Source: Entomobacter blattae (GTDB taxonomy: Bacteria; Pseudomonadota; Alphaproteobacteria; Acetobacterales; Acetobacteraceae). Taken from it: DNA of 64,000 bases. Shown piece by piece: positions 27,542 through 37,449 of the stretch. Within the stretch, counting starts at the first letter, position 1. Each line of letters begins with the position of its first letter. The notes below the pieces were generated by a model. It ran no database searches. It was not told the origin of the DNA and was given only the letters and a program-made list of their open reading frames with translations. Where the stretch lies: contig NZ_CP060244.1 in assembly GCF_014672835.1 (NCBI RefSeq), positions 274,501 through 338,500 on the forward strand, in the 5' to 3' direction. Position numbers and translations under genes: made by a program.

Positions 27542-28165
27542 TTATAATTTTTCCATTCCATCCTCAAATCGCACCAATTGTTTGTTCTTAAGAAGAAAAC
27601 GCCGATGAGCAAGACGGTTGGCTTGCTCCACGTTATGAGAAACCAGAATAAGCCCTGTATCTTGTTGCATAACCTTTAATAAAAGCTGTTCGAGCAAAGC
27701 ACTTGTCTGTTCATCCAGAGCGGAAGTGGGCTCATCTAACAGCAAAAAAGCAGGCTTGTGCACTAATGCCCTAACCAAAGCGGCCCTTTGGCGCTCTCCC
27801 GTTGATAAATGGTGAACCGGTTTTGCCATAAGAGTGGCTGCATCCAAACCGAGCTCAGTCAGCAAAAGAGAGGCCTCGGAATAATGACGGAAAGAAAAAT
27901 GCTCTTGCACATTCTGCCGCCACCAGCCAGACTCTGCAGAAACATACAAGACATTCTGGCGCCATAAGGCAGCATCCATCCCAGATTGGGGGGTTCCATC
28001 GTACCAGACCTCTCCGCTATGGGGTTCAAGGTCGGCTATCATACGAAGAAGTTGGCTTTTCCCACTGCCTGAGGCTCCACTAATGGCAAGGCATTCCTTG
28101 CGCTCAATGACAAAGGTACAAGGGCCAACATGGGCGTTTTCTAATTTTTCTATTTTTAAAGCCAT
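27542..28165 (-). CDS. fetA: FetA-type ABC ATPase
   Basis: 207-residue ATP-binding subunit. Walker A GASGSGKS (about 30-37), signature LSTGERQR (about 118), Walker B FLLLDEPTSALD (about 145) and switch His in LVSHNVEQA. Partner permease FetB follows directly. Transports iron outward by analogy with E. coli; export rather than import is inferred from the family. Confidence 0.9.
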   Translation of the reverse strand: MALKIEKLENAHVGPCTFVIERKECLAISGASGSGKSQLLRMIADLEPHSGEVWYDGTPQSGMDAALWRQNVLYVSAESGWWRQNVQEHFSFRHYSEASLLLTELGLDAATLMAKPVHHLSTGERQRAALVRALVHKPAFLLLDEPTSALDEQTSALLEQLLLKVMQQDTGLILVSHNVEQANRLAHRRFLLKNKQLVRFEDGMEKL

Positions 28166-28423
28166 ACAACCTTATAAACATTTATTTACTTTAGAATTGA
28201 CAAATATTATCTCTGTTTTAGAGACGTTATGCGGATAAATTTCCTTAAAAAAGCCTCTTATTCCTTGTTTTGAAAGGGAATAACCCCAATTTAACTCTGT
28301 GACAAATTTTTTAAATATTCGGATAGAAAAGCCATAGAAAAATTAAGCTATCCCTAAAACTTGGCTTTTTAAAATAAACACTCTTGACTCCTCTTCCCCA
28401 TTCTTCACAGGGCTCTTAAAACA

Positions 28424-29398
28424 GTGGTTTACAAATACCCTAAACCTTTTACCCCCTCAGAAATTCTCCCTGAAAAGGTTTATCTTCAGCGCAGAACCTT
28501 CCTACAAGGAAGTAGTACTACATTACTCGGGCTTGCAGGCGCTGGAATTCCCCAATTTGCTAAGGCTGTGACCCAGTCCCCTTTTGGATCTCTTAACAAA
28601 TCCTCTACTTACTCTACTTCAGAATCCCCCACCAGTTTTGACGATGCAACCCATTACAACAATTTTTATGAATTTGGCACCGATAAGACAGACCCTGCCA
28701 AATACTCAGGGAAATTCAAGCCCATGCCATGGACCCTCCAGATAGATGGACTGGTCCATACCCCGAAAACCTTTGATCTTGATAAGATTCTCTCTACCTT
28801 TCCCCTTGAGGAACGTATTTACCGGATGCGCTGTGTAGAAGCATGGTCGATGGTTATCCCTTGGGTTGGGTTTCCCCTAAAATACTTGCTCTCCCAAATG
28901 GACATTATGGGAAGTGCTCAATATGTCTCCTTTGAAACTGTGGTCAGACCGGCAGAAATGCCAGGCCAAAGCTCAGTATTTCCGGTTATCAGCTGGCCCT
29001 ATCGCGAGGGGTTACGCCTTGATGAAGCCATGCACCCGTTAACCCTTTTAGCAGTGGGAATGTACGGTAAGGTTCTTCCCAACCAAAATGGCGCACCGAT
29101 ACGTTTGGTTGTTCCTTGGAAATACGGGTTTAAAGGCATAAAATCTATCGTAAAAATTTCTCTTACCGAAAAAAAGCCTGAAACCTCGTGGAATTTGTTA
29201 GCGCCCAATGAGTATGGTTTTTATGCTAATGTCAACCCTAATGTTGACCATCCCCGTTGGAGCCAAGCCTCCGAACGGGTGATCGGTGCTAAAGGAGGTT
29301 TTTTTAGTACCCCTACCAAGAAAACCCAGCCCTTTAATGGCTATGGTGAAGAAGTGGCTTCACTATACAAAAACATGGATCTTACAAAATCTTTTTAA
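28424..29398 (+). CDS. msrP: protein-methionine-sulfoxide reductase catalytic subunit MsrP
   Basis: Periplasmic molybdopterin enzyme that repairs oxidised Met in envelope proteins. 324 residues from a GTG at 28424. A Tat signal RRTFLQGS sits at 23-30, followed by a hydrophobic stretch, which supports this start. The Mo-ligating Cys is at about 137 in [34 protein letters not shown] follows. Next gene is its heme partner msrQ, 75 bp downstream. Confidence 0.93.
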   Translation: MVYKYPKPFTPSEILPEKVYLQRRTFLQGSSTTLLGLAGAGIPQFAKAVTQSPFGSLNKSSTYSTSESPTSFDDATHYNNFYEFGTDKTDPAKYSGKFKPMPWTLQIDGLVHTPKTFDLDKILSTFPLEERIYRMRCVEAWSMVIPWVGFPLKYLLSQMDIMGSAQYVSFETVVRPAEMPGQSSVFPVISWPYREGLRLDEAMHPLTLLAVGMYGKVLPNQNGAPIRLVVPWKYGFKGIKSIVKISLTEKKPETSWNLLAPNEYGFYANVNPNVDHPRWSQASERVIGAKGGFFSTPTKKTQPFNGYGEEVASLYKNMDLTKSF

Positions 29399-29473
29399 AC
29401 CCCATAGATTTTCAGGCTTGGTAACACCAGCCGTAAAACATACCATCATCAGTCAAAAAGGGTTTTTTACAGC

Positions 29474-30094
29474 ATGGCCTGGCTCTCGAGAATTCCTAAC
29501 ACCCCATGGATAAAGCTTGCTCTCTACATTCTCGGTTTTATACCTGCTCTATGGTATTTTTATCTGGGCATGGTGGGAGGGCTAGGGACTGACCCCATCC
29601 GAACCTTTGAGGACAAGCTGGGAATATGGGCTTTACGCTTTCTTATTGCCTCGCTTTGTATAACACCATTACGCAAGCTTGTTCATATCAATTTACTCCG
29701 CTACCGGCGTATTATTGGTTTGTTAGCGTTTTATTATGTTTTGCTGCATTTTACCGTCTATCTAACCTTAGATAAAAGGCTGGACTGGTCTTTAATTCTT
29801 CATGAAATTTCTACCAAACCCTACCTGATTATTGGGGCAATCGCAGCTTTGCTTTTGCTGGCACTGGCAGTAACCTCTAACAACCGATCCATGAAAAAGC
29901 TGGGGAAAAACTGGAGACGTCTTCACACCCTTGTCTACCCAGCAACCATTGGTGTGGGAATACATTTTATGTTGGCTGTTAAATCATGGCCAACCAATAT
30001 GCTGGTTTATAATTTTATCCTGCTTGTGCTTTTGGCTTATCGGGTTGTTGCATCAGCAACAAAAGCCAAACCCCAGCCTATTCAAAACAGGTAA
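29474..30094 (+). CDS. msrQ: heme-binding membrane subunit MsrQ
   Basis: Passes quinol electrons to MsrP. 206 residues, about six hydrophobic segments. ITPLRKLVHINLLRYRRIIG (about 63-82), YVLLHFTVYLTLD (His about 92) and WRRLHTLVYPATIGVGIHFM (about 146-165) supply heme-ligand histidines typical of the YedZ family. ATG at 29474. Confidence 0.92.
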   Translation: MAWLSRIPNTPWIKLALYILGFIPALWYFYLGMVGGLGTDPIRTFEDKLGIWALRFLIASLCITPLRKLVHINLLRYRRIIGLLAFYYVLLHFTVYLTLDKRLDWSLILHEISTKPYLIIGAIAALLLLALAVTSNNRSMKKLGKNWRRLHTLVYPATIGVGIHFMLAVKSWPTNMLVYNFILLVLLAYRVVASATKAKPQPIQNR

Positions 30095-30112
30095 GCCCAG
30101 AATAATTTACAA

Positions 30113-30165
30113 GCTTACAGGCTTACAGGCTTACAGGCTTACAGGCTTACAGGCTTACAGGCTTA
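30113..30165. repeat. octanucleotide tandem repeat, 6.6 copies
   Basis: GCTTACAG is repeated six times perfectly plus GCTTA, from 30113 to 30165, just past the msrQ stop. Perfect copies suggest recent slippage and likely length variation between strains. It lies outside genes, so it would not switch a frame. Confidence 0.9.
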
Positions 30166-30192
30166 AAAGAAGATAATCCCTTCTGCTTCTCA

Positions 30193-30642
30193 TTAAAACT
30201 TTCTATAGGGAAGAAATTTTCCACTGAATTGAATGCTAACCCTATCGCCCTTGGAGTCGTTCTCTCGATTGACTGAAAAATAAAAATCTACGGCAGACAT
30301 AATTCCATCGCCAAACTCCTCATGAATCAATTCCTTAATGGTTGACCCATAAAGGGAAAGAGCCTCATATAAACGATAAATAGTGGGATCAGTTGGGGTA
30401 ACGCCATCATACTCGCCCCGGTAAGGGCATGTCTGTAACAGCTGTATTTCAAAATCCATCAGGCCTAGCTTTTTCCCCACCGCCTTTGCAGCTTCCTCCG
30501 AGAGGGGGTGCTGCCCTAAAAGGGCTGCCGTCACAAATTCTTTCGAGCTTCCTTTACAAACAACAGCAAGATCTTCCCACCGTAGTTTTTTTTCCAATTT
30601 AATAGAAATAATTTTTTCTGCCAAAGCCAAGCGCGCATTCAT
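30193..30642 (-). CDS. cynS: cyanate hydratase
   Basis: Converts cyanate and bicarbonate to ammonia and carbon dioxide. 149 residues; catalytic residues Arg 90, Glu 93 (YRLYEALSLYGSTIKELIHE) and Ser 116 (GIMSAVDF), each six lower than in E. coli. No cynT or cynR is nearby. It starts 32 bases after moaB and is probably cotranscribed. Confidence 0.94.
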   Translation of the reverse strand: MNARLALAEKIISIKLEKKLRWEDLAVVCKGSSKEFVTAALLGQHPLSEEAAKAVGKKLGLMDFEIQLLQTCPYRGEYDGVTPTDPTIYRLYEALSLYGSTIKELIHEEFGDGIMSAVDFYFSVNRENDSKGDRVSIQFSGKFLPYRKF

Positions 30643-30674
30643 TGCTTTTCTCCTAATCGACTATAAAAAAGGGT

Positions 30675-31217
30675 TTACGGAAGATGCTCTTTTAAGCGGG
30701 GTAATAATTCAACAAAATTACATGGCACATGACGACTATCTAACTGCCAGACCAAAATATCATCCCAACCATCTTGTACAGCACCAGGTGAGCCTGGCAA
30801 GGCGAAAAGATAAGTACCGTTACTAACCCCTGCTACGGCCCTGGATTGAATGGTGGATGTGCCAATTTTTTGATAAGATAGCATACGGAAAAGCTCGCCA
30901 AAACCTTCAATCTTCTTTTCCAGAATCTTTTCAAAGGCTTCCGGTGTCACATCCCTACCAGTAACCCCTGTACCTCCTGTCGAAATAATGACATCAATCT
31001 CTGGATCTGCGATCCATTTTTCGAGAACTGATACAATCTGGCCAACATCATCTTTAACAATCTCTCGCCCCTTAAGAAGGTGGCCTGCAGCCTTAATACG
31101 ATCTACCAATTTTTGGCCTGCTGTATCTGTTTCTTCATCGCGGGTGTCAGAAACCGTCAGGACGGCAATATGAACCGGTAAAAATTTACGGTCTTCTTTC
31201 AATTTGGGTTTATACAT
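30675..31217 (-). CDS. moaB: molybdenum cofactor protein MoaB/MogA type
   Basis: 180 residues of the MoCF fold that adenylates molybdopterin. Motifs: VLTVSDTRDEETDTAGQ (about 19-35), IISTGGTGVTGRDVTPEAFE (about 78-97) and ALPGSPGAVQDGWDDIL (about 140-156). Length fits MoaB. The user enzyme in the window is MsrP; nitrate reductase near narK is a likely second. Confidence 0.88.
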   Translation of the reverse strand: MYKPKLKEDRKFLPVHIAVLTVSDTRDEETDTAGQKLVDRIKAAGHLLKGREIVKDDVGQIVSVLEKWIADPEIDVIISTGGTGVTGRDVTPEAFEKILEKKIEGFGELFRMLSYQKIGTSTIQSRAVAGVSNGTYLFALPGSPGAVQDGWDDILVWQLDSRHVPCNFVELLPRLKEHLP

Positions 31218-31333
31218 ATTTCATTCCTTACATCCTTTAATTTTTCTTCAATCGCTCTATAGCTCAAATATTTCCATACAATGTGGCCCTTCATGACACA
31301 CCTTCATGACACAGGGGCTTGGAGAACATACCA

Positions 31334-31368
31334 AAAAAGCACCTGCCCAAACTGTTCAGGTGCTTTTT
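31334..31368 (-). terminator. terminator after oprB
   Basis: AAAAAGCACCTG pairs with CAGGTGCTTTTT around an 11-base loop, a 12-bp stem that is T-rich on both exits. It stands about 40 bp past the oprB stop and also faces moaB's upstream side, so it may act both ways. Confidence 0.88.
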
Positions 31369-31405
31369 ATTTATAGCCCTTAGAAAGAGCAACAAAACGA
31401 TGGGT

Positions 31406-32905
31406 TTAAAACACCATACCGGTTTGAAAGGTAAATACCAGAGCGTTTTTCGTATAGCTTGTGCCACCTGGGTGCCATACATACTGCATGCCTGGGCGTA
31501 ATGTCATCCAAGGGGAGGCCTGATAACCATAGTTAAACTCTACAGCATATTCTCCAGAAGCGTCTCTAGCACCTGCCTGCCCGACAGACCGAAGAAATGC
31601 AACATATCTCCCAATTTTATTATTAATCGTGGCAATATAGCCGCCTAAGTTAACCGTATCATTCGGCCTGCTATCAAATGTCCCTTTCCTTACAACACCA
31701 AAAGTTGCAAAAAAGGGGAAAATAGCTGTGCGATGATCTCCCCACACCAAATTGCCAAACACCACCGTGCCACGAGAGCTTTTTTCTTCATCACGCTGGA
31801 TCATCTGATCCGCAAGCAGCCAGCCACCATAACGGCCTCTAACCATATCTTGCGGCAAATCCACCAACCTGATAGAGCCCGGCTGAAAACGCCCAGCTTG
31901 GTTTGTAACCGTCTTTACCTCTGAAGTTTCCCAATAAAATCCTACGCGGTAATTCCCTGTATATTCTCCAAGGTCATCAGCATCTCCGCGGTGCCATGCA
32001 AGCTGAAAGGGAATAATGGCCCCAGTTGTATCCTGTAAACCCAGTTTAAACCCTTTATGGGCATTTCCAATGCTAGGATCCACACTATAAACCCCTGTTG
32101 CAAATTCATAGCTATGATCAGAACCAGGGTAAAACTTCATCCACATTCCAGGGTGTACACTCGGATACCAGCTATAACCCGAATTTGCCGCCAGAGACTG
32201 AGGCATACCGCAAATGGCATTATTCTGAAACTGACAATAGAGCGAAAGACCCCAATAGCTCGTGGAGTTTGCAAAATCATTTTCGGTATTGATCCACCCC
32301 ATTTCTGTTGCAAAATGGTCATCCCAGTGGTTTTCCCATGAAAGCCGTACAAGCCTTACGGTTTGCCCGGCACCATAAATTTCCTGAACAGACTCCAAAG
32401 CCCCTAAACTCTGTTGGGTCAAGCTTAGGCCTGCACGTTCTGTCATCAAATAATGGAAGATACCGCCATATTGCTCACCCAGCACTTTAACCAAATCGAC
32501 ATCCATGCCCAAGGCAAATTCGTGAGCGTAACGTAAACCTTTAGAACGCCCCCCAACTGGGTTGCCAGCAAATTCAGAAAGATAACGCCCCTGAAAGGTC
32601 CAGCCTTCATTTTCTAGTTCCGAACGAAGACCACCCCAGTCTCCCAGCATTTTTTTCTGCTCAAACCAATTGTTAAAGGCATCCTGCCCCCAACCTGAGG
32701 CCCAATAATCCTGGGCTTCAATGGCATTATCCCCCTCTAGTTCAGATACCCCACTCTTTACCCCTTTATAGGTTGAAAAAGAGCCTTGTGATGAAGACTT
32801 ACTCACCACGACGCTACTCGTCTCCTGAGCCCAGCCCGGTGTGCACGAACCACCCCAGAGAAAAAAACAAGCAGCCCCCAGAACCTTTACATAGGACGAT
32901 ACCAT
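31406..32905 (-). CDS. oprB: OprB-family carbohydrate porin
   Basis: Outer-membrane beta-barrel for sugar uptake. 499 residues with a signal peptide ending near GWAQ (about 27), then WFEQKKMLGDWGGLRSELENEG, the entry motif of the OprB family, and a terminal Phe suited to BAM recognition. The region 29-75 is Ser/Glu-rich. OprB porins feed the periplasmic sugar dehydrogenases of acetic acid bacteria. A two-component system lies upstream on the same strand, 210 bp away; control of oprB by it is only a guess. Confidence 0.9.
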   Translation of the reverse strand: MVSSYVKVLGAACFFLWGGSCTPGWAQETSSVVVSKSSSQGSFSTYKGVKSGVSELEGDNAIEAQDYWASGWGQDAFNNWFEQKKMLGDWGGLRSELENEGWTFQGRYLSEFAGNPVGGRSKGLRYAHEFALGMDVDLVKVLGEQYGGIFHYLMTERAGLSLTQQSLGALESVQEIYGAGQTVRLVRLSWENHWDDHFATEMGWINTENDFANSTSYWGLSLYCQFQNNAICGMPQSLAANSGYSWYPSVHPGMWMKFYPGSDHSYEFATGVYSVDPSIGNAHKGFKLGLQDTTGAIIPFQLAWHRGDADDLGEYTGNYRVGFYWETSEVKTVTNQAGRFQPGSIRLVDLPQDMVRGRYGGWLLADQMIQRDEEKSSRGTVVFGNLVWGDHRTAIFPFFATFGVVRKGTFDSRPNDTVNLGGYIATINNKIGRYVAFLRSVGQAGARDASGEYAVEFNYGYQASPWMTLRPGMQYVWHPGGTSYTKNALVFTFQTGMVF

Positions 32906-33115
32906 ATCCCCTCCCCGTCTCCCTTAATTGTGCCCATCTAGGAAACAGTTTCCCAAAATACTAAATTCCTAACCATCATCAATACTGTATTGATACTCAA
33001 GAAAATAATCCGATTACCTTAACTACAATATTAACACTATTTTCGGAAGCTTTATATGCGCTTAACTCTTAAACTTTTCATTACCATGCTTTAACTGTGG
33101 GAAACCTGCAAGCCA

Positions 33116-34420
33116 CTAGCTGAGTTCTTCTAACGGAAGAGTAATTTTTACCTTAAGGCCACCCCCTTCCCTGTTGGAAAGAGCTACTGTGCCACCGTCC
33201 CTCTCTACTTCGCGCGCAACAATGGCCAACCCCAAACCAACGCCCCCCGTTGCCCGTGAACGTGACCCTTCAATACGGTAAAAAGGGGTCATCACCCGCT
33301 TGACCTCTTGATGGCTAATGCCAGGGCCCTTATCTTTTACCACAATGATGGCTGCACGATGCCCAGGAATAAGAACAATTTCGGGTTGTGTGGCATATTT
33401 TAAGGCATTGTCAATCAGATTTAAAATAACACGCTTTAAAGCCAGTGGCCTTACGGTGAAATGATAATGCTCTGGTCCACTGTAGAGAATATGGTCTCTA
33501 CCAGCTGAAACTTCCGCAATAATGGCTTTCAATAAGTCGGCCAAATCGATTTTACTCTTGGCCTCACGGCTGTTTTTATCGGCCAGAAAAGACAATACCT
33601 CATTGAGCATGGCCTCCATTTCTATGGCATCTGCCTCAATTTCTTTCTGTAACTCCATATCTTCAATAAAACCTGCCCGTAAACGTAACCTAGAAAGAGG
33701 AGTACGCAAATCATGAGAAACAGCAGCAAGGGCCAAGGTCCGATCGGAAATTAATTGGTTGATCCGCTCCTGCATGCTATTGATCGCCCGGGCAAGATAT
33801 CGAACCTCTCTGGGACCATCTTCTGAAACCTGTATCTCTGGCCCTCTTCCAATTGTATCTGCAACATGGGCTAGGCTTCGTAAAGGTAAACTGACAACGC
33901 GAATAAGAGCAACTGCCACCAAGAGCACAATTCCACTAACCATTAAAGCAGAAAATAACCCACGCGTTATATAAGGCCGGTCTTTCAGACCACTAATAAT
34001 AAAGGCCATAACGCTTCGGTCGGCCAGCTGCATGGCACCCACGACATCGGACACCGACTCAGCACGGGTTACCAAGGTAAAATGGGTATCTAGAGGAAAC
34101 CCCTGCGTTTGAATAATTCTATCACGAATATCTAGCAAATCTTCAGCCTGGGGCTGTATATGGGTATCCGCTGGTAACCAGCTAATAGTTATATCCCCTG
34201 CTGAGAGGGTACGGGCCATTTCAGCACGTTTTTCTATCGCAACAAAAGAGAGAACCCGTGCATTCACGGCAAGCCGCTCGCCAATCCGGGCAAATTGTTC
34301 CTTATCACGGGTATAGTTTTCTGCTTCAACATAAAATACGGCACTCATGGCAAAAACACAGCCAATAGCAACCAAAACCACAATACTCACACGGCCTGAA
34401 AGCCCAGTTGGCCAAAACAT
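33116..34420 (-). CDS. EnvZ-like sensor histidine kinase
   Basis: 434 residues. One membrane helix at about 11-31, a periplasmic sensor of about 110 residues, a second helix at about 157-177, HAMP, then the H-box AAVSHDLRTPLSRLRLRAG with His 236. N-box NLIDNALKYA and G-boxes GPGISHQEV and GGVGLGLAI follow. The signal is unknown. It pairs with the regulator 60 bp upstream. Confidence 0.9.
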   Translation of the reverse strand: MFWPTGLSGRVSIVVLVAIGCVFAMSAVFYVEAENYTRDKEQFARIGERLAVNARVLSFVAIEKRAEMARTLSAGDITISWLPADTHIQPQAEDLLDIRDRIIQTQGFPLDTHFTLVTRAESVSDVVGAMQLADRSVMAFIISGLKDRPYITRGLFSALMVSGIVLLVAVALIRVVSLPLRSLAHVADTIGRGPEIQVSEDGPREVRYLARAINSMQERINQLISDRTLALAAVSHDLRTPLSRLRLRAGFIEDMELQKEIEADAIEMEAMLNEVLSFLADKNSREAKSKIDLADLLKAIIAEVSAGRDHILYSGPEHYHFTVRPLALKRVILNLIDNALKYATQPEIVLIPGHRAAIIVVKDKGPGISHQEVKRVMTPFYRIEGSRSRATGGVGLGLAIVAREVERDGGTVALSNREGGGLKVKITLPLEELS

Positions 34421-34480
34421 CTGTGATTACCCCAAAAAACAACCCCGTAACATAGCCCAAAATATGGCCCGTAAAAAACC

Positions 34481-35284
34481 TTACAAACGATCAACCGGGT
34501 AGGTAAAAATATAACCGACACCACGCACAGTGCGTATCATCGTCTCAGCGTCTTCTCCTAATTTACGGCGTAAACGGCTGACCAATACATCAATACTCCT
34601 GTCTGATGCATCTCCGAGACGGCTTCGCGAAAGTTCCAGCAAACGGTCTCGGCCAATCACCCTTTGCGGATTTTCAAGAAAACTAACCAAAAGGTCATAT
34701 TCTGCACCAGAAATTTCCACCTCTCCCCCATTGGGGGCTGTTAATACCCGGCTACGCAAATCCAAAACCCAACCTTGCGCAAAAGAGAGTCGCTCACGAC
34801 GTTTATGTTGAAGAGAAGAAACCTGACCAGCCGCATTTCCTCCACGCCTTAATACAGCCCTAACTCTTGCCAGAAGTTCCTTCTGGCTAAAGGGCTTAGC
34901 CACATAATCATCTGCGCCGAGTTCCAGGCCCAACACCCGATCAAACTCCTCCCCACGGGCTGAAACCATAATAATAGAAAGTTGACTTAAGGGCAGTTCA
35001 TTTTCATGATGGATAACCTGTGTAGGGCCTAAGGGGCCGCCCTGGCGTATGGCACGACACAAGTCCAACCCATTCACAACAGGCAGCATAATGTCAAGAA
35101 TAACCAGGTCGTAGGGACTTGCCTCCAGAGCTTGCCACATCTCTTTTCCATCTTCTACGCCCCTAACCCTAAACCCATTGGCTTGCAAAACACGCAAAAG
35201 GAGCGTACGCATTCCAGGATCATCTTCAACAACCAAAATACGTGCTGGCAGAAATTCTGCATTTTCAACCCCGGAAATACCCAA
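34481..35284 (-). CDS. OmpR/PhoB-family response regulator
   Basis: 267 residues. Receiver with acidic pair VVEDD, phospho-site Asp 64 in LVILDIMLPVVNGLDL, and Lys in VAKPFS; winged-helix output from about 165 with SDRSIDVLVSRLRRKLGED. About 16-20 extra residues (about 82-101, with HHENE) lie between helix 3 and strand 4, longer than in OmpR. The only usable start is a TTG at 35284; GGAGG lies 13 bases before it, which is far. Cotranscribed with the kinase. Confidence 0.9.
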   Translation of the reverse strand: MGISGVENAEFLPARILVVEDDPGMRTLLLRVLQANGFRVRGVEDGKEMWQALEASPYDLVILDIMLPVVNGLDLCRAIRQGGPLGPTQVIHHENELPLSQLSIIMVSARGEEFDRVLGLELGADDYVAKPFSQKELLARVRAVLRRGGNAAGQVSSLQHKRRERLSFAQGWVLDLRSRVLTAPNGGEVEISGAEYDLLVSFLENPQRVIGRDRLLELSRSRLGDASDRSIDVLVSRLRRKLGEDAETMIRTVRGVGYIFTYPVDRL

Positions 35285-35430
35285 CCTTTTTCTCTATCCT
35301 CCTTGTCCCCATCTCTTTAAAAAAACGTAAGACCTCCACCTTATGATTTATCGATATGGACATTGCCCAAGCTATTCAAAACCGCCATAGGGAGCTTTTC
35401 ACTCAAGATGCATTAAACCAACAAGCGTTT

Positions 35431-35503
35431 CCCACCGCTAATTTTCCCACCACTAATATTGATGGAGTTTTATTAAAAACCCATATTTTATTAAAAACCC
35501 ATC
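35431..35503. repeat. two adjacent tandem duplications (15 bp and 18 bp)
   Basis: CCCACCGCTAATTTT is followed by a near copy (35431-35460), and TTTTATTAAAAACCCATA by a near copy (35468-35503). Both unit lengths are multiples of three. They sit in an 89-codon plus-strand frame from an ATG at 35356 that has no ribosome site and runs antisense into the next gene. Confidence 0.7.
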
Positions 35504-35531
35504 GCAAGATGTTTCTTGCCATGGCCTGCCT

Positions 35532-36767
35532 CTATTTTTTTTGGATAATCACCAACCGCCATAGCCTAGCCATTTGGGCAAGCACCGTATTGCCGGAAAT
35601 TTTCTGTAATTCTCTCGCAGCCTGATCTCTCTTCCCCGCAATAAAATAGGCCAACCCTAAACGTAACAAGGCCAGATTAGGGTCCTTTACCCCTTGCTTT
35701 TGCCCCTGCCCCATCAAGGCTAACCCCTTGTCTGACTGGCCTGCAAAAACAAGATTAAGGCCTGCTTGTACAAGGACATCTCCATTATATTTTTCTGTAT
35801 TGGAGAGGTCTACGTTCCTCCATTGATCTTTCATTTTCTGGGCTTTTTGCGTAACAAATGTGGACAAACGCTTTTGTCGTGTAGACTCTGGACCTTGCCC
35901 CAATATCCCCTTCTGATAGCCGTTAGCTATAAGGGTTTCGGCAAAGCTCGGAAGATCCGTCTGAACGGCAACTTCAGCAGCCTCCATATAATCAGCAGCT
36001 GTTTTTAATAACCCTGTCTGATAAAGCAGAAAATATTTATCAAACTCTAACCCTGCAGGAATTTTATTCCTATCAAGCTGCAAGTAAATGAGCTGCTGCC
36101 AATATTCTGCCTTAGGATAATAAGTCACAAGCTGAGTGTAGGCTCCTATCAGACCATTTCTATTTTTAAGAGCTTGAAAACAGGTTGCCAACACCTGAAA
36201 CTGAGATTCAGCCGGAATCTGGCCAGCCTTTTTTTCCTGGTCAATCTGAAGCTGCTGTTCGCGCAACGTATTTCTATAATCTTTCTGCAAAAGATAAGAT
36301 TGTACTAAAAGGGTCTGCATATAAGGGTGATGACCACCCGCTGCAAAATATTTTTTTATACTTTGAACGGCCTGAGCATAATCTTTAGCCCGATAAGCCA
36401 TCGTGGATTCAGCAAGTAAAATATCAATTTTCTTTTGGGGGGAAGTAAGCTTGAAATTTAATAGCTGATTATTGGCGACAAGAGTATCACGCAAATTACC
36501 AGAGGCCGTTGCCACTGCAGACTGCATTTGTAATATGGTGTAGATATCGTAATCTGTCCTCCCACTTGTGGCCATGGCAGATCTGACCAGCATCTGTGCC
36601 CGCTCGTACTGATGGGCATTAAGGGCTTGTTGGGCCTGCTGGAGTTTTTTGCCGACTGAGTCTGTCAACACTTCTGCTATTGCTGGCTGATGATAAGCCA
36701 CCATGGTGGACTCAAACATCATAACTGAAAGCGCCAGGCATCCGATACGAGATAACCGTACAACCAT
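35532..36767 (-). CDS. secreted/periplasmic TPR-like protein
   Basis: 411 residues. A signal peptide at about 1-31 (ends near PAIAE), then an all-helical chain with tetratricopeptide-like repeats such as QALNAHQYERAQMLVRSAMA (about 47-66), AMAYRAKDYAQAVQSIKKYF and LRLGLAYFIAGKRDQAARELQ. It resembles alpha-helical scaffold proteins; partner unknown. ATG at 36767; single gene upstream of the two-component pair. Confidence 0.75.
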   Translation of the reverse strand: MVVRLSRIGCLALSVMMFESTMVAYHQPAIAEVLTDSVGKKLQQAQQALNAHQYERAQMLVRSAMATSGRTDYDIYTILQMQSAVATASGNLRDTLVANNQLLNFKLTSPQKKIDILLAESTMAYRAKDYAQAVQSIKKYFAAGGHHPYMQTLLVQSYLLQKDYRNTLREQQLQIDQEKKAGQIPAESQFQVLATCFQALKNRNGLIGAYTQLVTYYPKAEYWQQLIYLQLDRNKIPAGLEFDKYFLLYQTGLLKTAADYMEAAEVAVQTDLPSFAETLIANGYQKGILGQGPESTRQKRLSTFVTQKAQKMKDQWRNVDLSNTEKYNGDVLVQAGLNLVFAGQSDKGLALMGQGQKQGVKDPNLALLRLGLAYFIAGKRDQAARELQKISGNTVLAQMARLWRLVIIQKK

Positions 36768-36920
36768 TTATCATTCTCCAGCTGTTAATTAATGACTCTC
36801 AAGTTCCCTACAAATTCCCTAGTATCTTCCCATCATATCATGCCAATACTGGCCATGCAGTTTTGCCCCACTCTATCAAAGCCTTTTTATTAAGCTGGTT
36901 AGTGGTCTCTACGCCGCCCC

Positions 36921-37367
36921 TTACGCCTTTAAAATTTCAATAGCACTATACAACATCTCTTCCTTTTTAAAAGGCTGCCCCACAACTTGAAAGCCCCGAT
37001 TTTTGTAAAAAGGCAAGGCATCCATTCTCGCATAAGCCATCACCTTATAAATCGGTTTATCAAAAGCACGCTTTAATGCCACAGCCAAAAGATGTGAGCC
37101 ATAACCCTGGCCTTGAAAGGTTGTATCAACACAAAATTTTCTTAAACGCTCTGTGCTAGGATCCTGAGGGAACAAACCTAAACACCCCACCAAAATGCCT
37201 TTATGGTAATACCCATAATGATCGGCTTTTTCATCCCCTTCAACCCGAGAAAAATCCATTGGCTTATGAGGCCATAACACTTTATGCCGCAGAGGCAGGC
37301 ACGTTTCAGCTGTCACAGCCCTAATCTGATCTTCCCCCTCTTCCCACACGATTGTCATACTATCCAT
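36921..37367 (-). CDS. GNAT-family N-acetyltransferase
   Basis: 148 residues. LRKFCVDTTFQGQGYGSHLL (about 74-93) is the acetyl-CoA motif A with QGxGxG, followed by the motif B end ALPFYKNRGFQVVG. The N-terminal LRHKVLWPHKP resembles the group containing YjcF and ElaA. Substrate unknown. Confidence 0.85.
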   Translation of the reverse strand: MDSMTIVWEEGEDQIRAVTAETCLPLRHKVLWPHKPMDFSRVEGDEKADHYGYYHKGILVGCLGLFPQDPSTERLRKFCVDTTFQGQGYGSHLLAVALKRAFDKPIYKVMAYARMDALPFYKNRGFQVVGQPFKKEEMLYSAIEILKA

Positions 37368-37449
37368 TTGATCAATGCCATCCTACAAAAGTAAGCCCCC
37401 ATTATCCCCAAAAGCCCTTTCTGGAAGGGGAACCACACCCCTTATAGCC

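Noticed and set aside
30107-30165. CRISPR array
   Set aside because: The unit is an 8-bp head-to-tail repeat without spacers.
29931-30176. Gene running through the octamer repeat
   Set aside because: It is a shifted reading of msrQ that extends only because the repeat lacks stops.
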